DNA from: Arthrobacter globiformis
GTDB taxonomy: Bacteria; Actinomycetota; Actinomycetes; Actinomycetales; Micrococcaceae
NCBI RefSeq assembly: GCF_030815865.1
Contig: NZ_JAUSXI010000001.1
Coordinates: forward strand, 372,001 to 436,000
Direction: 5' to 3'
DNA length: 64,000 bases
Shown here: positions 45,135-54,300 of the stretch, piece after piece
How the letters are laid out: the number at the start of each line of letters is the position of its first letter
Numbering within the stretch: position 1 is the first letter of the stretch
Notes under the pieces: generated by a model
The model's input: only the letters and a program-made list of their open reading frames with translations
Database searches by the model: none
Told to the model about the DNA's origin: nothing
Made by a program: the position numbers and the translations under genes

Positions 45135-46655
45135 ATGTCCAGCGCCAACAACACCTCCCTCGAGCACTACGAGGTCTGGTTCCTCACGGGCAGCCAGCAC
45201 CTCTATGGCGAGGACGTGCTGAAGCAGGTGGCGGCCCAGTCCCAGGAGATCGCGGCCGCCTTGAACGCGTCCTCGGAGGTCCCGGTCAAGCTCGTCTGGA
45301 AGCCCGTGCTGACGGATTCTGACGCGATCCGCCGGACCGCGCTGGAAGCCAACTCGGACGATTCGGTGATCGGCGTGACGGCGTGGATGCACACGTTTTC
45401 CCCGGCCAAGATGTGGATCCAGGGCCTGGACCTGCTCCGCAAGCCGCTGCTGCACCTGCACACCCAGGCCAACGTGGAGCTGCCCTGGGCGGACATCGAC
45501 TTCGACTTCATGAACCTGAACCAGGCCGCGCACGGCGACCGCGAGTTCGGCTATATCCAGTCCCGGCTGGGCGTGCCGCGCAAGACCGTCGTGGGCCACG
45601 TGTCCAACCCGGAGGTGGCCCGCCAGGTGGGAGTCTGGCAGCGCGCCTCCGCCGGCTGGGCAGCCGTCCGGAACCTGAAGCTGACCCGCTTCGGGGACAA
45701 CATGCGCAACGTTGCCGTCACCGAGGGTGACAAGACCGAGGCGGAACTGCGCTTCGGCGTCTCGGTCAACACCTGGTCCGTCAACGAACTCGCCTACGCC
45801 GTGCACGGCGCCGCGGAGTCCGACGTCGACGCCCTGGTGGCCGAGTACGAGCGGCTTTACGACGTGGCGCCGGAGCTCCGCTCCGACGGAGCCCGCCATG
45901 AATCCCTCCGCTACAGCGCCCAGATCGAACTCGGGCTGCGCAGTTTCCTCGAAGCCAACGGCTCCGCCGCCTTCACCACGTCCTTCGAGGACCTCGGCGA
46001 ACTGCGGCAGCTGCCGGGCATGGCCGTCCAGCGGCTCATGGCCGACGGCTACGGCTTCGGTGCCGAGGGCGACTGGAAGACGGCCATCCTGATCCGCGCG
46101 GCCAAGGTCATGGGCGCCGGGCTGCCCGGCGGTGCCTCGCTCATGGAGGACTACACCTACCACCTGGTGCCCGGCCAGGAAAAGATCCTCGGCGCGCACA
46201 TGCTCGAGGTCTGCCCCTCCCTGACCACCGCCAAGCCGCGCGTCGAAGTCCACCCGCTGGGCATCGGCGGCAAGGAGGACCCGGTCCGCATGGTCTTCGA
46301 CACCGACGCCGGCCCCGGTGTGGTCGTCGCCCTGTCCGACATGCGCGACCGGTTCCGCCTCGTGGCGAACGCCGTCGACGTCGTCGACCTCGACGAGCCG
46401 CTGCCCAACCTCCCGGTGGCCCGGGCCCTCTGGGAGCCGAAGCCCGACTTCGCCACCTCCGCCGCCGCCTGGCTGACCGCCGGAGCCGCGCACCACACCG
46501 TCCTCTCCACCCAGGTGGGCGTGGACGTGTTCGAGGACTTCGCCGAGATCGCGCAGACCGAGCTGCTCACCATCGACGAAGGCACCACCCTCAAGCAATT
46601 CAAGAAAGAACTCGCCTGGAACGCCGCCTACTACAGGCTGGCCGGCAGGCTGTGA
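45135..46655 (+). CDS. araA: L-arabinose isomerase
   Basis: A 506-aa isomerase, L-arabinose to L-ribulose. N terminus [49 protein letters not shown], the catalytic region [18 protein letters not shown] with the preceding [36 protein letters not shown] and a C-terminal HHTVLS. AAAGGAGA before the ATG. Third gene of the ara operon, with a 42-bp gap after araD. Confidence 0.98.
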   Translation: MSSANNTSLEHYEVWFLTGSQHLYGEDVLKQVAAQSQEIAAALNASSEVPVKLVWKPVLTDSDAIRRTALEANSDDSVIGVTAWMHTFSPAKMWIQGLDLLRKPLLHLHTQANVELPWADIDFDFMNLNQAAHGDREFGYIQSRLGVPRKTVVGHVSNPEVARQVGVWQRASAGWAAVRNLKLTRFGDNMRNVAVTEGDKTEAELRFGVSVNTWSVNELAYAVHGAAESDVDALVAEYERLYDVAPELRSDGARHESLRYSAQIELGLRSFLEANGSAAFTTSFEDLGELRQLPGMAVQRLMADGYGFGAEGDWKTAILIRAAKVMGAGLPGGASLMEDYTYHLVPGQEKILGAHMLEVCPSLTTAKPRVEVHPLGIGGKEDPVRMVFDTDAGPGVVVALSDMRDRFRLVANAVDVVDLDEPLPNLPVARALWEPKPDFATSAAAWLTAGAAHHTVLSTQVGVDVFEDFAEIAQTELLTIDEGTTLKQFKKELAWNAAYYRLAGRL

Positions 46656-47581
46656 CGGAGTCCCGGGCTGCGACCGAGTACAAAATCCGGGCGGGGGATT
46701 ACACCGCTGCCGTCACGGCACAGGCCGGTGCGCTGCGGGAGCTGCGCCACCGGGGACGGAACCTGATTGTTCCGTTCCCGGAGGGCGGGTCCATCCCCGA
46801 CTACCGGGGCATCGTCGCGGCGCCCTGGCCTAACAGGATCGCCGACGGACGGTACACGTTCGACGGTGCCGAGTACGAGGTTCCCGTCAACGAATCCGAC
46901 CGCGGCTGCGCCCTGCACGGGCTGGCGTTTCCCCTGGACTGGGTCATGGAATCGCATGACGAGTCGTCTGTGACGCTGTCCTGCACGCCGCAGCCGACGG
47001 GGGGATACCCGCACTCGGTACGCATCGTCGTCGAATACCGGCTCACGGAGGACGGCCTGCACAGCCAGGTCACGGCGTCGAACCTTGGCGCTTCTGTGGC
47101 GCCGTACGGCGTCTGCCCGCACCCCTACCTGGTGGCTGGGCCCGCACCGCTCGATGAGTGGACCCTTCAGATCCCCGCCGGGCAGTTCCTCGAGGTCACC
47201 CCGGACCGGCTGCTGCCGAAGGAAACGCGCACCGTGGAGGGCCATGAGTTCGACTTCCGCGCGCAGCGCGCCATCGGCGCCACGGAGATCGACCACGCGT
47301 TCACTGGCATAGCGTTCGACGGCGGTACGTCCGACGGCGGCCGGCTGGCCCGCGTGCTGGTCCGGGACCCGGGCGGGACCGGCGTCGGAATGGCCTGGGA
47401 CCGCACCTGCCAGTGGCTGCAGATCCACACCGCCGACAAGCAGTCCCCGGCCCCCAACCGGCTGGGGCTCGCCGTGGAACCCATGACCTGCCCTCCTGAT
47501 GCCTTCAACAGCGGCGTGGACCTGATCCGGCTGGAACCGGGCGCCACGCACGAGGCATCCTGGAGCATCTTCGCCACATGA
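46652..47581 (+). CDS. Aldose 1-epimerase family protein
   Basis: A 309-aa mutarotase. GTG start overlapping araA by 4 nt. Visible: [61 protein letters not shown] (catalytic-site His), [15 protein letters not shown] (catalytic His) and [17 protein letters not shown], with the C-terminal active-site segment. Interconverts anomers of arabinose or other imported aldoses, feeding AraA with the right anomer. Confidence 0.93.
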   Translation: MTESRAATEYKIRAGDYTAAVTAQAGALRELRHRGRNLIVPFPEGGSIPDYRGIVAAPWPNRIADGRYTFDGAEYEVPVNESDRGCALHGLAFPLDWVMESHDESSVTLSCTPQPTGGYPHSVRIVVEYRLTEDGLHSQVTASNLGASVAPYGVCPHPYLVAGPAPLDEWTLQIPAGQFLEVTPDRLLPKETRTVEGHEFDFRAQRAIGATEIDHAFTGIAFDGGTSDGGRLARVLVRDPGGTGVGMAWDRTCQWLQIHTADKQSPAPNRLGLAVEPMTCPPDAFNSGVDLIRLEPGATHEASWSIFAT

Positions 47582-48594
47582 GCGACCAGGCCACGCCACG
47601 TCCTCCCGTCATGGAGGACGTGGCGCGCCTCGCGGGCGTATCCCACCAGACCGTGTCGCGGGTACTCAACACCCATCCGAATGTCAGCGCCCAGACCCGC
47701 AGGCGTGTGGAACGCGCCATCGCCGAGCTGGGATACCGCCGCAACACCGCTGCGCGCAGCCTGGTTACCCGGCGTTCGCAGGCCATCGGGGTCCTGGGCG
47801 CCGGCACGGCGCACTACGGCCCGGCCAACACGCTGCTGGGCGTCCAGCAGGCAGCCCGGAATGAGGGTTATTCCGTCAGCATGGCCAGCCTCAGCGAGGT
47901 GACCACCGCCGGCATCCACGATGCCCTCGAACACTTCCTGCTGCAGTCCGTGGACGGGATCGTAGTGATCGTTCCGCACGAGACGATGCTGAAATCGCTG
48001 CACACCATCGCACTGTCCGTCCCGCTGGTTGCCGTGGGGTTCGGCGCGGATGCGCGCCTGACGGTCGCGGCCGTGAACCAGCGCGTTGGTGCAGGCCTTG
48101 CCGTGCAGCACCTGGTGAACCTCGGGCACACCGCGATTGCCCACGTTTCGGGACCGCAAGACTGGATTGACGCCGCGGCCCGGACCGAGGGCTGGCGGCG
48201 CACACTGGAGCAGGCCGGATTGCCGGAGGGCGTGCTGATTCCGGGCGACTGGAGCGCCGAAAGCGGCTACCGCGCCGGACTGGAGCTGGCAGCGGCAGGC
48301 AACGTCACCGCCCTGTTCGCGGCGAACGACCAGATGGCCCTGGGGGCACTGCGCGCGTTCAACGAGGCAGGCCTGCGCGTGCCGGAGGACATCAGCGTGG
48401 TGGGGTTCGACGATCAGCCGGAGGCCGCTTACTTCGTCCCGCCGCTGACCACGGTGAACCAGGGGTTTAAGGAACTCGGCGCGCGCTGCATCCGGATGCT
48501 GTTGTCCGACATGGCCCATGGCCCCTCGGCAGCGGCTTCGGTGCTCAACCCCAAGCTCGTGGTGCGGAGCTCCACGGCACCGCCGGCCGGCTAA
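47578..48594 (+). CDS. LacI-family regulator, paralogue closing the ara operon
   Basis: A 338-aa regulator coupled by ATGA to the epimerase gene. HTH VMEDVARLAGVSHQTVSRVLNTHPNVS, hinge RRRVERAIAELGYRRNTAARSLV, and core GPANTLLGVQQAARNEGYSVSMA, HVSGPQDWIDAAARTEGW and VVGFDDQPEAAYFVPPLTTVNQGF. The DNA-recognition helix is nearly identical to that at 41517-42527, so both may bind the same TTAGCGCT sites with different effectors or affinities. Confidence 0.93.
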   Translation: MSDQATPRPPVMEDVARLAGVSHQTVSRVLNTHPNVSAQTRRRVERAIAELGYRRNTAARSLVTRRSQAIGVLGAGTAHYGPANTLLGVQQAARNEGYSVSMASLSEVTTAGIHDALEHFLLQSVDGIVVIVPHETMLKSLHTIALSVPLVAVGFGADARLTVAAVNQRVGAGLAVQHLVNLGHTAIAHVSGPQDWIDAAARTEGWRRTLEQAGLPEGVLIPGDWSAESGYRAGLELAAAGNVTALFAANDQMALGALRAFNEAGLRVPEDISVVGFDDQPEAAYFVPPLTTVNQGFKELGARCIRMLLSDMAHGPSAAASVLNPKLVVRSSTAPPAG

Positions 48595-48635
48595 CGGATA
48601 GGGCGGGCTGAGGGGTCCCGTCAGGGCCTCCCACG

Positions 48636-48962
48636 TGCGACAGGTCGTTGCCGACCGCAACAGGAAGACCGGGACGGCATTTTCGGTGACCGGGTGGCGG
48701 GACTGCAGGCCGACGTCGTCATTGATCCGGTCTGCTTTACGTTCGAGTCTGCTACCTCTCTGGTCAACCCGCTCCGCGGCGAGATCGGGTACCTGTCGGG
48801 CCCGGCTGGCATCCCACCGCCGCCTGGTTCGATCAGACGGCGAGGCTGGAAACGGCACTTGGGAACAGTTCCGCGAATCGACCACGCCGGAGTACGCCGA
48901 GTCCAGTTGGGGCCACCTCTACCGCAGCCGTTGCTTCACCATCGAGAAGGCCAAGGCCCTCA
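48636..48962 (+). pseudogene. NAD-dependent epimerase/dehydratase remnant
   Basis: Three pieces of one protein in alternating frames. RQVVADR opens one frame; EDRDGIFGDRVAGLQADVVIDPVCFTFESATSLVNPLRGEIGYLSG follows one base out of frame; the middle is deleted; then EQFRESTTPEYAESSWGHLYRSRCFTIEKAKAL resumes in the first frame. This matches the N-terminal Rossmann part and the C-terminal RS-x-x-x-IEKA helix of SDR-type epimerases. No intact start and no full domain. It probably was part of the arabinose locus. Confidence 0.75.
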
Positions 48963-48974
48963 CTGCCTTAAACG

Positions 48975-49015
48975 CGGAGCCCCTCCCGCGGGTCGTTACC
49001 GGGGGAGGGGCTCCA
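48975..49015. terminator. Hairpin after the epimerase remnant
   Basis: GGAGCCCCTCCC (48976-48987) pairs with GGGAGGGGCTCC (49003-49014), loop 15 nt. It lies between the convergent ara and mmsB operons. No T-run; may serve both strands. Confidence 0.6.
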
Positions 49016-49036
49016 GCTCTGCTGGTCAGTAACGCG

Positions 49037-49246
49037 TCAACGAATGGCTTCGCGGGTCATTCCGAACGGGACCTGGTCAGAAAGCGCGGCCGTGTAATTT
49101 CCGGGCCTGTGGCGCGTGACCAGGATTCCGTGCGTGCCCGTGAGCATCGCGAGTTCCTGGAGGTTCTTCACTGCTGCTTCGAGGTGCTCGTCCAAGGCGT
49201 GCCGGTTGGTGACGTGGATGTCGATGGAATCGAGGAGGCCGGTCAT
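49037..49246 (-). CDS. 69-aa protein at the end of the monosaccharide transporter operon
   Basis: Starts MTGLLDSIDIHVTNRHALDEHLEAAVKNLQELAMLTGTHGILVTRHRPGNYTAAL in short, with AAAGGACA before the ATG. One long amphipathic helix (about residues 14-36), followed by two beta-like stretches. No signal or membrane segment. It lies 45 bp after mmsB on the same strand, so it is co-transcribed with the transporter. Function not recognised; codon use is like its neighbours and it looks genuine. Confidence 0.7.
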   Translation of the reverse strand: MTGLLDSIDIHVTNRHALDEHLEAAVKNLQELAMLTGTHGILVTRHRPGNYTAALSDQVPFGMTREAIR

Positions 49247-49291
49247 GGCGTGTCCTTTCCGCTGGCTGTGGGTTGGTTGGTTATGCGGTTT

Positions 49292-50608
49292 TCAGGCGTT
49301 GCCCGGATCGCGGCTGCCCGCTGCCACGGGCGTGGCGGCCTCGGCCGGTGCGTTTGTTGGTGCCGGTGCCTTCGTTTGTTCTGTGGCGGGCGGCGTGGTT
49401 TTGAGCCTGAAGCGCTTGGCGATGGAGGATCCGCCGCCGGCGCGGTTCTTGTTGAAGATGTCGAAGCCGACGGCAATCAGGAGCACCAGGCCCTTGATCA
49501 GCTGCTGGTAGTCGGTGCCGAGGCCGAGGATCGACATGCCGTTGTTGAGGACGCCCATGATGAGGCCGCCGATCATGGCTCCGGCCACGGTTCCGATGCC
49601 TCCCGTGACTGCTGCTCCGCCGATGAAGGCGGCGGCGATGGAGTCGAGCTCGAAGCCTGTACCGCCAGCGGGCTGGGCCGAGTTCAGGCGGGCCGTGAAG
49701 ATCAGGCCGGCCAGGGCGGCGAGGACGCCCATGTTCACGAAGAGCCGGAAGGTCACAGCCTTCGTCTTGATGCCGGAGAGCTCGGCGGCGTGCAGGTTCC
49801 CGCCGATGGCGTAGGTGTGCCGGCCGAAGATGCTGTTGTTCATCAGCGCGGAGTAGGCGATGACCAGGCCCGCGAGGACGATCAGTACGATCGGGGTGCC
49901 GCGGTAGCTGGCGAGGAGGAACGTGATGACGAGCATCAGCAGGGCAATGAATGCCGTCTTGGTGGCGAACCATGCCATCGGTTCGTTTTCCAGGTTGAAC
50001 CTGCGGCGGACGCGCCGTTCCTTGATGGACTGGAACAGCAGGGCTGCGGTACCGCCGACGCCGAGGATCACGGTGAGCCATTCGAGCACTGAGGTGCCGC
50101 CCGAGATGTCCGGCAGGAATCCGCCGCCCAGGGCACGGAGCTCGTCCGGGAACGGGGTGATCTGCTGGTTCTTGAGGGTGATCAGGGTAAGGCCGCGGAA
50201 GATGAGCATGCCGGCGAGGGTGACGATGAAGGCGGGGATGCCGACGTACGCGATCCAGTACCCCTGCCAGGCGCCTACGAGGGCGCCGACGAGGAGGCAC
50301 GCTGGGATGGCCGCCCACCAGGGCCAGCCCCAGTGGACGATCATGACGCCGGCGACGGCACCGATGAACCCGGCGATCGAGCCGACGGAGAGGTCGATGT
50401 GGCCGGCAATGATGACCATGACCATGCCGATGGCCAGGATGAGGATGTAGCTGTTCTGGACAACGAGGTTGCTGACGTTCTGCGGCTGGAGCAGGATCCC
50501 GTCGGTGAGGACCTGGAACAGCAGGACGATCAGGATCAGGGCGACGAAGATGCCGACCTGGCGGAGGCGGCTTGCCAGGAAGCCGAGGGATTCTCGTAGG
50601 GCGGACAT
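49292..50608 (-). CDS. mmsB: Multiple-monosaccharide ABC transporter permease
   Basis: A 438-aa inner-membrane permease of the BPD_transp_2 family, larger than RbsC because of a central insertion (LEWLTVILGVGGTAALLFQSIKERRVRRRFNLEN) that typifies MmsB/GguB. Seen: GHIDLSVGSIAGFIGAVAGVMIV, GIPAFIVTLAGMLIFRGLTLI, TYAIGGNLHAAELSGIKTK, LNSAQPAGGTGFELDSIAAAFIGGAAVTGG and GADYQQLIKGLVLL-like GLGTDYQQLIKGLVLLIAV. A Pro/Ala-rich tail follows. Five bp after mmsA. Confidence 0.93.
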   Translation of the reverse strand: MSALRESLGFLASRLRQVGIFVALILIVLLFQVLTDGILLQPQNVSNLVVQNSYILILAIGMVMVIIAGHIDLSVGSIAGFIGAVAGVMIVHWGWPWWAAIPACLLVGALVGAWQGYWIAYVGIPAFIVTLAGMLIFRGLTLITLKNQQITPFPDELRALGGGFLPDISGGTSVLEWLTVILGVGGTAALLFQSIKERRVRRRFNLENEPMAWFATKTAFIALLMLVITFLLASYRGTPIVLIVLAGLVIAYSALMNNSIFGRHTYAIGGNLHAAELSGIKTKAVTFRLFVNMGVLAALAGLIFTARLNSAQPAGGTGFELDSIAAAFIGGAAVTGGIGTVAGAMIGGLIMGVLNNGMSILGLGTDYQQLIKGLVLLIAVGFDIFNKNRAGGGSSIAKRFRLKTTPPATEQTKAPAPTNAPAEAATPVAAGSRDPGNA

Positions 50609-50613
50609 GTCCG

Positions 50614-52143
50614 TTATTCCTTCTCTTTTGTCATGTAGTGCATAAGGGTTTCCTGGGACGCCTCGGCGATGGGGACTTCACCCGTGACGTGGCCGGCAGA
50701 CAGGGTGTAGATCCGGTCGCAGATGCCAAGGAGCTCCGGGAGTTCGGAGGAGATCACAATGACGGCTTTGCCCTGGGCGGCGAGCTCGGCGATGATCGTG
50801 TAGATCTCGTACTTGGCTCCGACGTCGATGCCGCGGGTGGGCTCGTCCAGGATCAGCACGTCGGGGTCGGAAAACATCCATTTGCTGAGGACCACTTTTT
50901 GCTGGTTGCCGCCGGAGAGCTTGCCGGTGATGGCCGCAACCGACGGTGCCTTGATGTTCATGCTCTTCCGGTAGCTGTTAGCCACCGTGGTTTCCTTGTT
51001 CGCGTCCACCCAGCCGCGTTTGGCGAGCTTGGGCAGGGCAGCCATGGAGATGTTGCGCTTGATGTCCTCGATCAGGTTCAGGCCGTAGTGCTTGCGGTCC
51101 TCGGTGGCGTAGGCGATGCCGTGGCGGATGGCGTCGGGGACAGTGGAGGTGTTGATTTCCTTGCCGTGCTTGAACACCTTTCCGGAGACGGCACGTCCGT
51201 ACGTCCGGCCGAAGACGCTCATGGCCAGTTCGGTGCGGCCGGCCCCCATGAGGCCGGCGAGTCCCACCACTTCACCCTTGCGGACGTTCAGGCTGGCGTT
51301 GTGGACCACGGTGCGGGTGTGGTCCTGCGGGTGCTGGACCGTCCAGTCTTCGATGCGCAGGACTTCCTCGCCGATCTGCGGTTCACGCTCCGGGTAGAGG
51401 CTGTCCAGGTCGCGGCCCACCATGCCGCGGATGATGCGTTCCTGGGTGATCTGGCCCTGGTCCACGCGCAGGGTCTCGATGGATTTGCCGTCCCGGATGA
51501 TGGTGACGGCGTCCGCGACCTTGCGGATTTCGTTGAGTTTGTGGCTGATGATGATGCTGGTGACGCCCTGGCCCTTCAAATGCAGGATCAGGTCCAGCAG
51601 GTGGTCGGAGTCCTCATCGTTCAGGGCCGCGGTGGGCTCGTCCAGGATCAGCAGCTTCACTTCCTTGGACAGTGCCTTGGCGATTTCGACAAGCTGCTGC
51701 TTGCCCACGCTGATGTGCTGGATGGGGGTGACCGGGTTTTCGCTCAGGCCGACCCGGGCCAGCAGCTTGGTTGCTTCCAGGTTGGTCTTGCGCCAGTCGA
51801 CCCAGCCGCGGGAGGCCAGTTCGTTGCCGAGGAAGATGTTCTCCGCGATGGACAGGTACGGGCTCAGGGCCAGCTCCTGGTGGATGATCACGATGCCGCG
51901 CTTCTCGCTGTCGCTGATGGACGCGAAGTCGCACGGTTCGTTCTCGAAGAGGATGTCCCCCTCGAAGGTGTTGTGGGCGTATACGCCCGAGAGCACCTTC
52001 ATCAGGGTGGACTTGCCGGCCCCGTTTTCGCCGCAGATCGCATGGACCTCGCCGCGGTTCACATCCAGGGTGACATCCTGGAGAGCCTTGACGCCGGGGA
52101 AGGTCTTCGTGATCCCGCGCATCTGAAGAATGGGTACATTCAT
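50614..52143 (-). CDS. mmsA: Multiple-monosaccharide ABC transporter ATPase
   Basis: A 509-aa protein with two fused ABC domains. First domain: Walker [11 protein letters not shown]-loop IIHQELAL, signature [16 protein letters not shown] and Walker [12 protein letters not shown]. Second domain: degenerate P-loop [16 protein letters not shown], signature [15 protein letters not shown], Walker [13 protein letters not shown]. Cytoplasmic engine for MmsB. Follows chvE after an 89-bp gap with repeats and a hairpin. Confidence 0.95.
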   Translation of the reverse strand: MNVPILQMRGITKTFPGVKALQDVTLDVNRGEVHAICGENGAGKSTLMKVLSGVYAHNTFEGDILFENEPCDFASISDSEKRGIVIIHQELALSPYLSIAENIFLGNELASRGWVDWRKTNLEATKLLARVGLSENPVTPIQHISVGKQQLVEIAKALSKEVKLLILDEPTAALNDEDSDHLLDLILHLKGQGVTSIIISHKLNEIRKVADAVTIIRDGKSIETLRVDQGQITQERIIRGMVGRDLDSLYPEREPQIGEEVLRIEDWTVQHPQDHTRTVVHNASLNVRKGEVVGLAGLMGAGRTELAMSVFGRTYGRAVSGKVFKHGKEINTSTVPDAIRHGIAYATEDRKHYGLNLIEDIKRNISMAALPKLAKRGWVDANKETTVANSYRKSMNIKAPSVAAITGKLSGGNQQKVVLSKWMFSDPDVLILDEPTRGIDVGAKYEIYTIIAELAAQGKAVIVISSELPELLGICDRIYTLSAGHVTGEVPIAEASQETLMHYMTKEKE

Positions 52144-52155
52144 TGGTTATTTCCC

Positions 52156-52223
52156 GCTGATCTGTTCGATGAGCTGATCTGTTCGAGGGGGGTGTGGGGG
52201 CGCCTGCGGCTGCAGGCGCCCCC
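52156..52223 (-). repeat. Tandem 14-bp repeat and strong hairpin in the chvE-mmsA gap
   Basis: GCTGATCTGTTCGA occurs at 52156-52169 and 52173-52186. Next to it, GGGGGCGCCTGC (52196-52207) pairs with GCAGGCGCCCCC (52212-52223) around GGCT. A strong stem just after a binding-protein gene commonly raises its mRNA level relative to the ATPase and permease. The direct repeat lies in the mmsA leader. Confidence 0.7.
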
Positions 52224-52232
52224 ACCATGCTG

Positions 52233-53357
52233 CTACTTGATGTCGGCGTCCGTGTAGTAACCGGAGTCGATGAGTTCCTGCTTGTAGTTGTCCTTGGTGA
52301 CGATCACGGACTTCAGCAGGAAGGCCGGGACAACCTTGACCTTGTTGTTGTAGGTCTCGGTGTCATTGGTCTCGGGCTGCTGGCCCTTCAGGACGGCGTC
52401 CACCATCTTCACGGCCTGCTCGCCGAGCTTGCGGGTGTCCTTGAAGATCGTGGAGTACTGCTCGCCGGCGACGATGGACTTCACCGAGCCCTTTTCCGCG
52501 TCCTGGCCGGTCACCACCGGGAGGCTGCCCTTGGAGTAGCCGCCGGTGCTGGTCAGTGCCGAGATGATGCCGATGGAGAGGCCGTCATAGGGCGACAACA
52601 CGCCGTCGAGCTTCTTGCCTGAACCGTAAGCGGCGGTGAGGATGTCTTCCATCCGCTTCTGGGCGGTTGCCGCCTGCCAGCGCAGGATGGCGGCCTGTTC
52701 AAACTTGGTCTGGCCGCTGGGGACCTTGAGGGTGCCGGCATCCAGGTAAGGCTTCAGGGTGTCCATGGCGCCGGTCCAGAAGAAGTTGGCGTTGTTGTCG
52801 TCCGGGCTGCCCGCGAACAGCTCCACGTTGAACGGGCCCTTGCCCTCGACCTTCTTGCCGGATGCATCCACCAGGCCCAGGCCGGTCAGCAGGGAGGTTG
52901 CCTGCTGGACGCCTACCTCGTAGTTGTCGAAGGTGGTGTAGTAGTCGACGTTCGGGGTTCCGTTGATCAGCCGGTCATAGGCGATGACCTTGACGTTCTG
53001 CTCCTTGGCCTTCGCCAGGACATCCGTCAGGGTGGTGCCGTCGATGGCGGCGACAATCAGAGACTTCGCGCCCTTGGTCAGCATGTTTTCAATCTGCGAG
53101 ACCTGGGTGGGAATGTCGTCGTTGGCGTACTGGAGGTCCGTCTTGTAGCCGAGCTTGGCCAGGGAATCCGAGACATTCTTGCCGTCCGCGATCCAGCGCT
53201 CCGACGTCTGCGTCGGCATGGAGATTCCTACCAGGGCTCCGGCAGCGTCGGCGCTGCTGGTTCCGGTAGTGGTGCCGGGACGGCTGCCGCAGCCGGTCGC
53301 CCCCACCGTCACGGCCAGGACGACGGCAACGGCGCCCAGCAGTTTCTTAATTCTCAC
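52233..53357 (-). CDS. chvE: Multiple-monosaccharide ABC transporter binding lipoprotein
   Basis: A 374-aa sugar-binding lipoprotein. GTG start with GGAGA 7 nt upstream. Lipobox ending in Cys23 (VGATGC). Core of the Peripla_BP_4 family: [132 protein letters not shown] and [28 protein letters not shown], closely following ChvE. Likely binds arabinose, galactose, glucose or xylose. Confidence 0.94.
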   Translation of the reverse strand: MRIKKLLGAVAVVLAVTVGATGCGSRPGTTTGTSSADAAGALVGISMPTQTSERWIADGKNVSDSLAKLGYKTDLQYANDDIPTQVSQIENMLTKGAKSLIVAAIDGTTLTDVLAKAKEQNVKVIAYDRLINGTPNVDYYTTFDNYEVGVQQATSLLTGLGLVDASGKKVEGKGPFNVELFAGSPDDNNANFFWTGAMDTLKPYLDAGTLKVPSGQTKFEQAAILRWQAATAQKRMEDILTAAYGSGKKLDGVLSPYDGLSIGIISALTSTGGYSKGSLPVVTGQDAEKGSVKSIVAGEQYSTIFKDTRKLGEQAVKMVDAVLKGQQPETNDTETYNNKVKVVPAFLLKSVIVTKDNYKQELIDSGYYTDADIK

Positions 53358-53529
53358 GTTATTCTCCTTCCGTGGCCTGGTTGGGCCACGAATCGGTGCT
53401 TGAGCGGAAAGCGTATGTACTTTCCGCCAGTGCCGGCCACTCGTGTCCGGCGTACCGAGGCCGTTCCGCAGGACCGGCACCGGAGGGCTGTCATCACCGG
53501 AGCGGGGACTCCGGCTGCTCCAACATTTC

Positions 53530-53543
53530 TGTTAGCGCTAACA
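53530..53543. promoter_or_regulatory. LacI-type operator upstream of chvE
   Basis: TGTTAGCGCTAACA is a perfect 14-bp palindrome with the same core as the araB operator. It lies 173 bp upstream of chvE. TTGGACAATATTAT next to it (53547-53560) is AT-rich and may be promoter sequence. Links transporter and ara genes in one regulon. Confidence 0.7.
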
Positions 53544-53656
53544 ATCTTGGACAATATTATCCCCGCATGGGCTGTGAAGCAAGACACAAGTTGATGACGG
53601 CGGCCCATCCCGCCGTCGCGCTTTCCTCCCCTCCTTGGGGCGAAAGAGTCAGACGA

Positions 53657-53681
53657 TAGGTAGACTGGTCTACCTACCAGT
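53657..53681. promoter_or_regulatory. Nested TetR operators before tetR-eamA
   Basis: TAGGTAGAC-TG-GTCTACCTA (53657-53676) is a perfect inverted repeat with 9-bp arms. ACTGGT(N6)ACCAGT (53664-53681) overlaps it. They lie 23 bp before the tetR start, in the expected promoter position for an autorepressor. Confidence 0.75.
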
Positions 53682-53703
53682 TCTAACTGTCGGAGGTATA
53701 CCC

Positions 53704-54300
53704 GTGGCTTCATCCGAAGGCCAGCCTGCAAAGAAGCGGCCAGCGCGTTCATTGCTGCTCGAGGCTGCGGCCAGCCTCTTCTACTCCGAGGGCGTGGTGG
53801 CCACGGGCATCGACGCCATCACGGCGGCGGCCGGCGTGGCTAAGAAAAGTCTCTACAACAACTTCGCTTCCAAGGCGGAGCTGGTGGCGGCCTACCTCGC
53901 CGCCCGCCACGAGGAATGGCTCGGCCTGTACCGGGCCCGGGTTACGGCGGCGGCCACTCCGCGGGAACGTGTCCTGGCAGTGTTCGACGCCTACATTGAC
54001 CATGCGAACTTTGCCTATGAACGCGGATTCAGGGGGTGCGGCCTGCTGAATGCGGCCGCGGAACTGCCTGCGGGCGCTCCCGGAAGACTGGCCGTGCGGC
54101 AGCACAAGGAAGAGGTCGAGGGCCTACTGCTCAAGCACGTCGCCGAACTGCTGCCGCAGCAGGACGAGGCGGCCGCCGGGGTGGCCCGGCATCTGGCGTT
54201 CCTGCTCGAGGGCTCCATGGCCAGGGCCGGCCTTGAAGGCGAAGACGGTTGCCTGCAGGAAGCCCGGATGATCGCTGCTCAAATGCTGGAGGGGCTGTGA
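53704..54300 (+). CDS. TetR-family repressor
   Basis: A 198-aa TetR protein. GTG at 53704 preceded by CGGAGG; the upstream in-frame extension covers the operator. HTH: RSLLLEAAASLFYSEGVVATGIDAITAAAGVAKKSLYNNFASKAELVAAYLAAR. The effector domain has the FRGCGLLNAAAELP motif and a C-terminal helix with FLLEGSMARA. Coupled by GTGA to an exporter, a common self-controlled efflux pair. Confidence 0.93.
   Translation: MASSEGQPAKKRPARSLLLEAAASLFYSEGVVATGIDAITAAAGVAKKSLYNNFASKAELVAAYLAARHEEWLGLYRARVTAAATPRERVLAVFDAYIDHANFAYERGFRGCGLLNAAAELPAGAPGRLAVRQHKEEVEGLLLKHVAELLPQQDEAAAGVARHLAFLLEGSMARAGLEGEDGCLQEARMIAAQMLEGL

Noticed and set aside
49281..50318. Minus-strand 345-codon frame overlapping mmsB
   Set aside because: Arg/His/Pro-rich out-of-frame shadow of the permease.
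53372..53659. 95-codon plus-strand frame in the chvE-tetR gap
   Set aside because: It runs through the LacI operator and promoter region and has no ribosome site.
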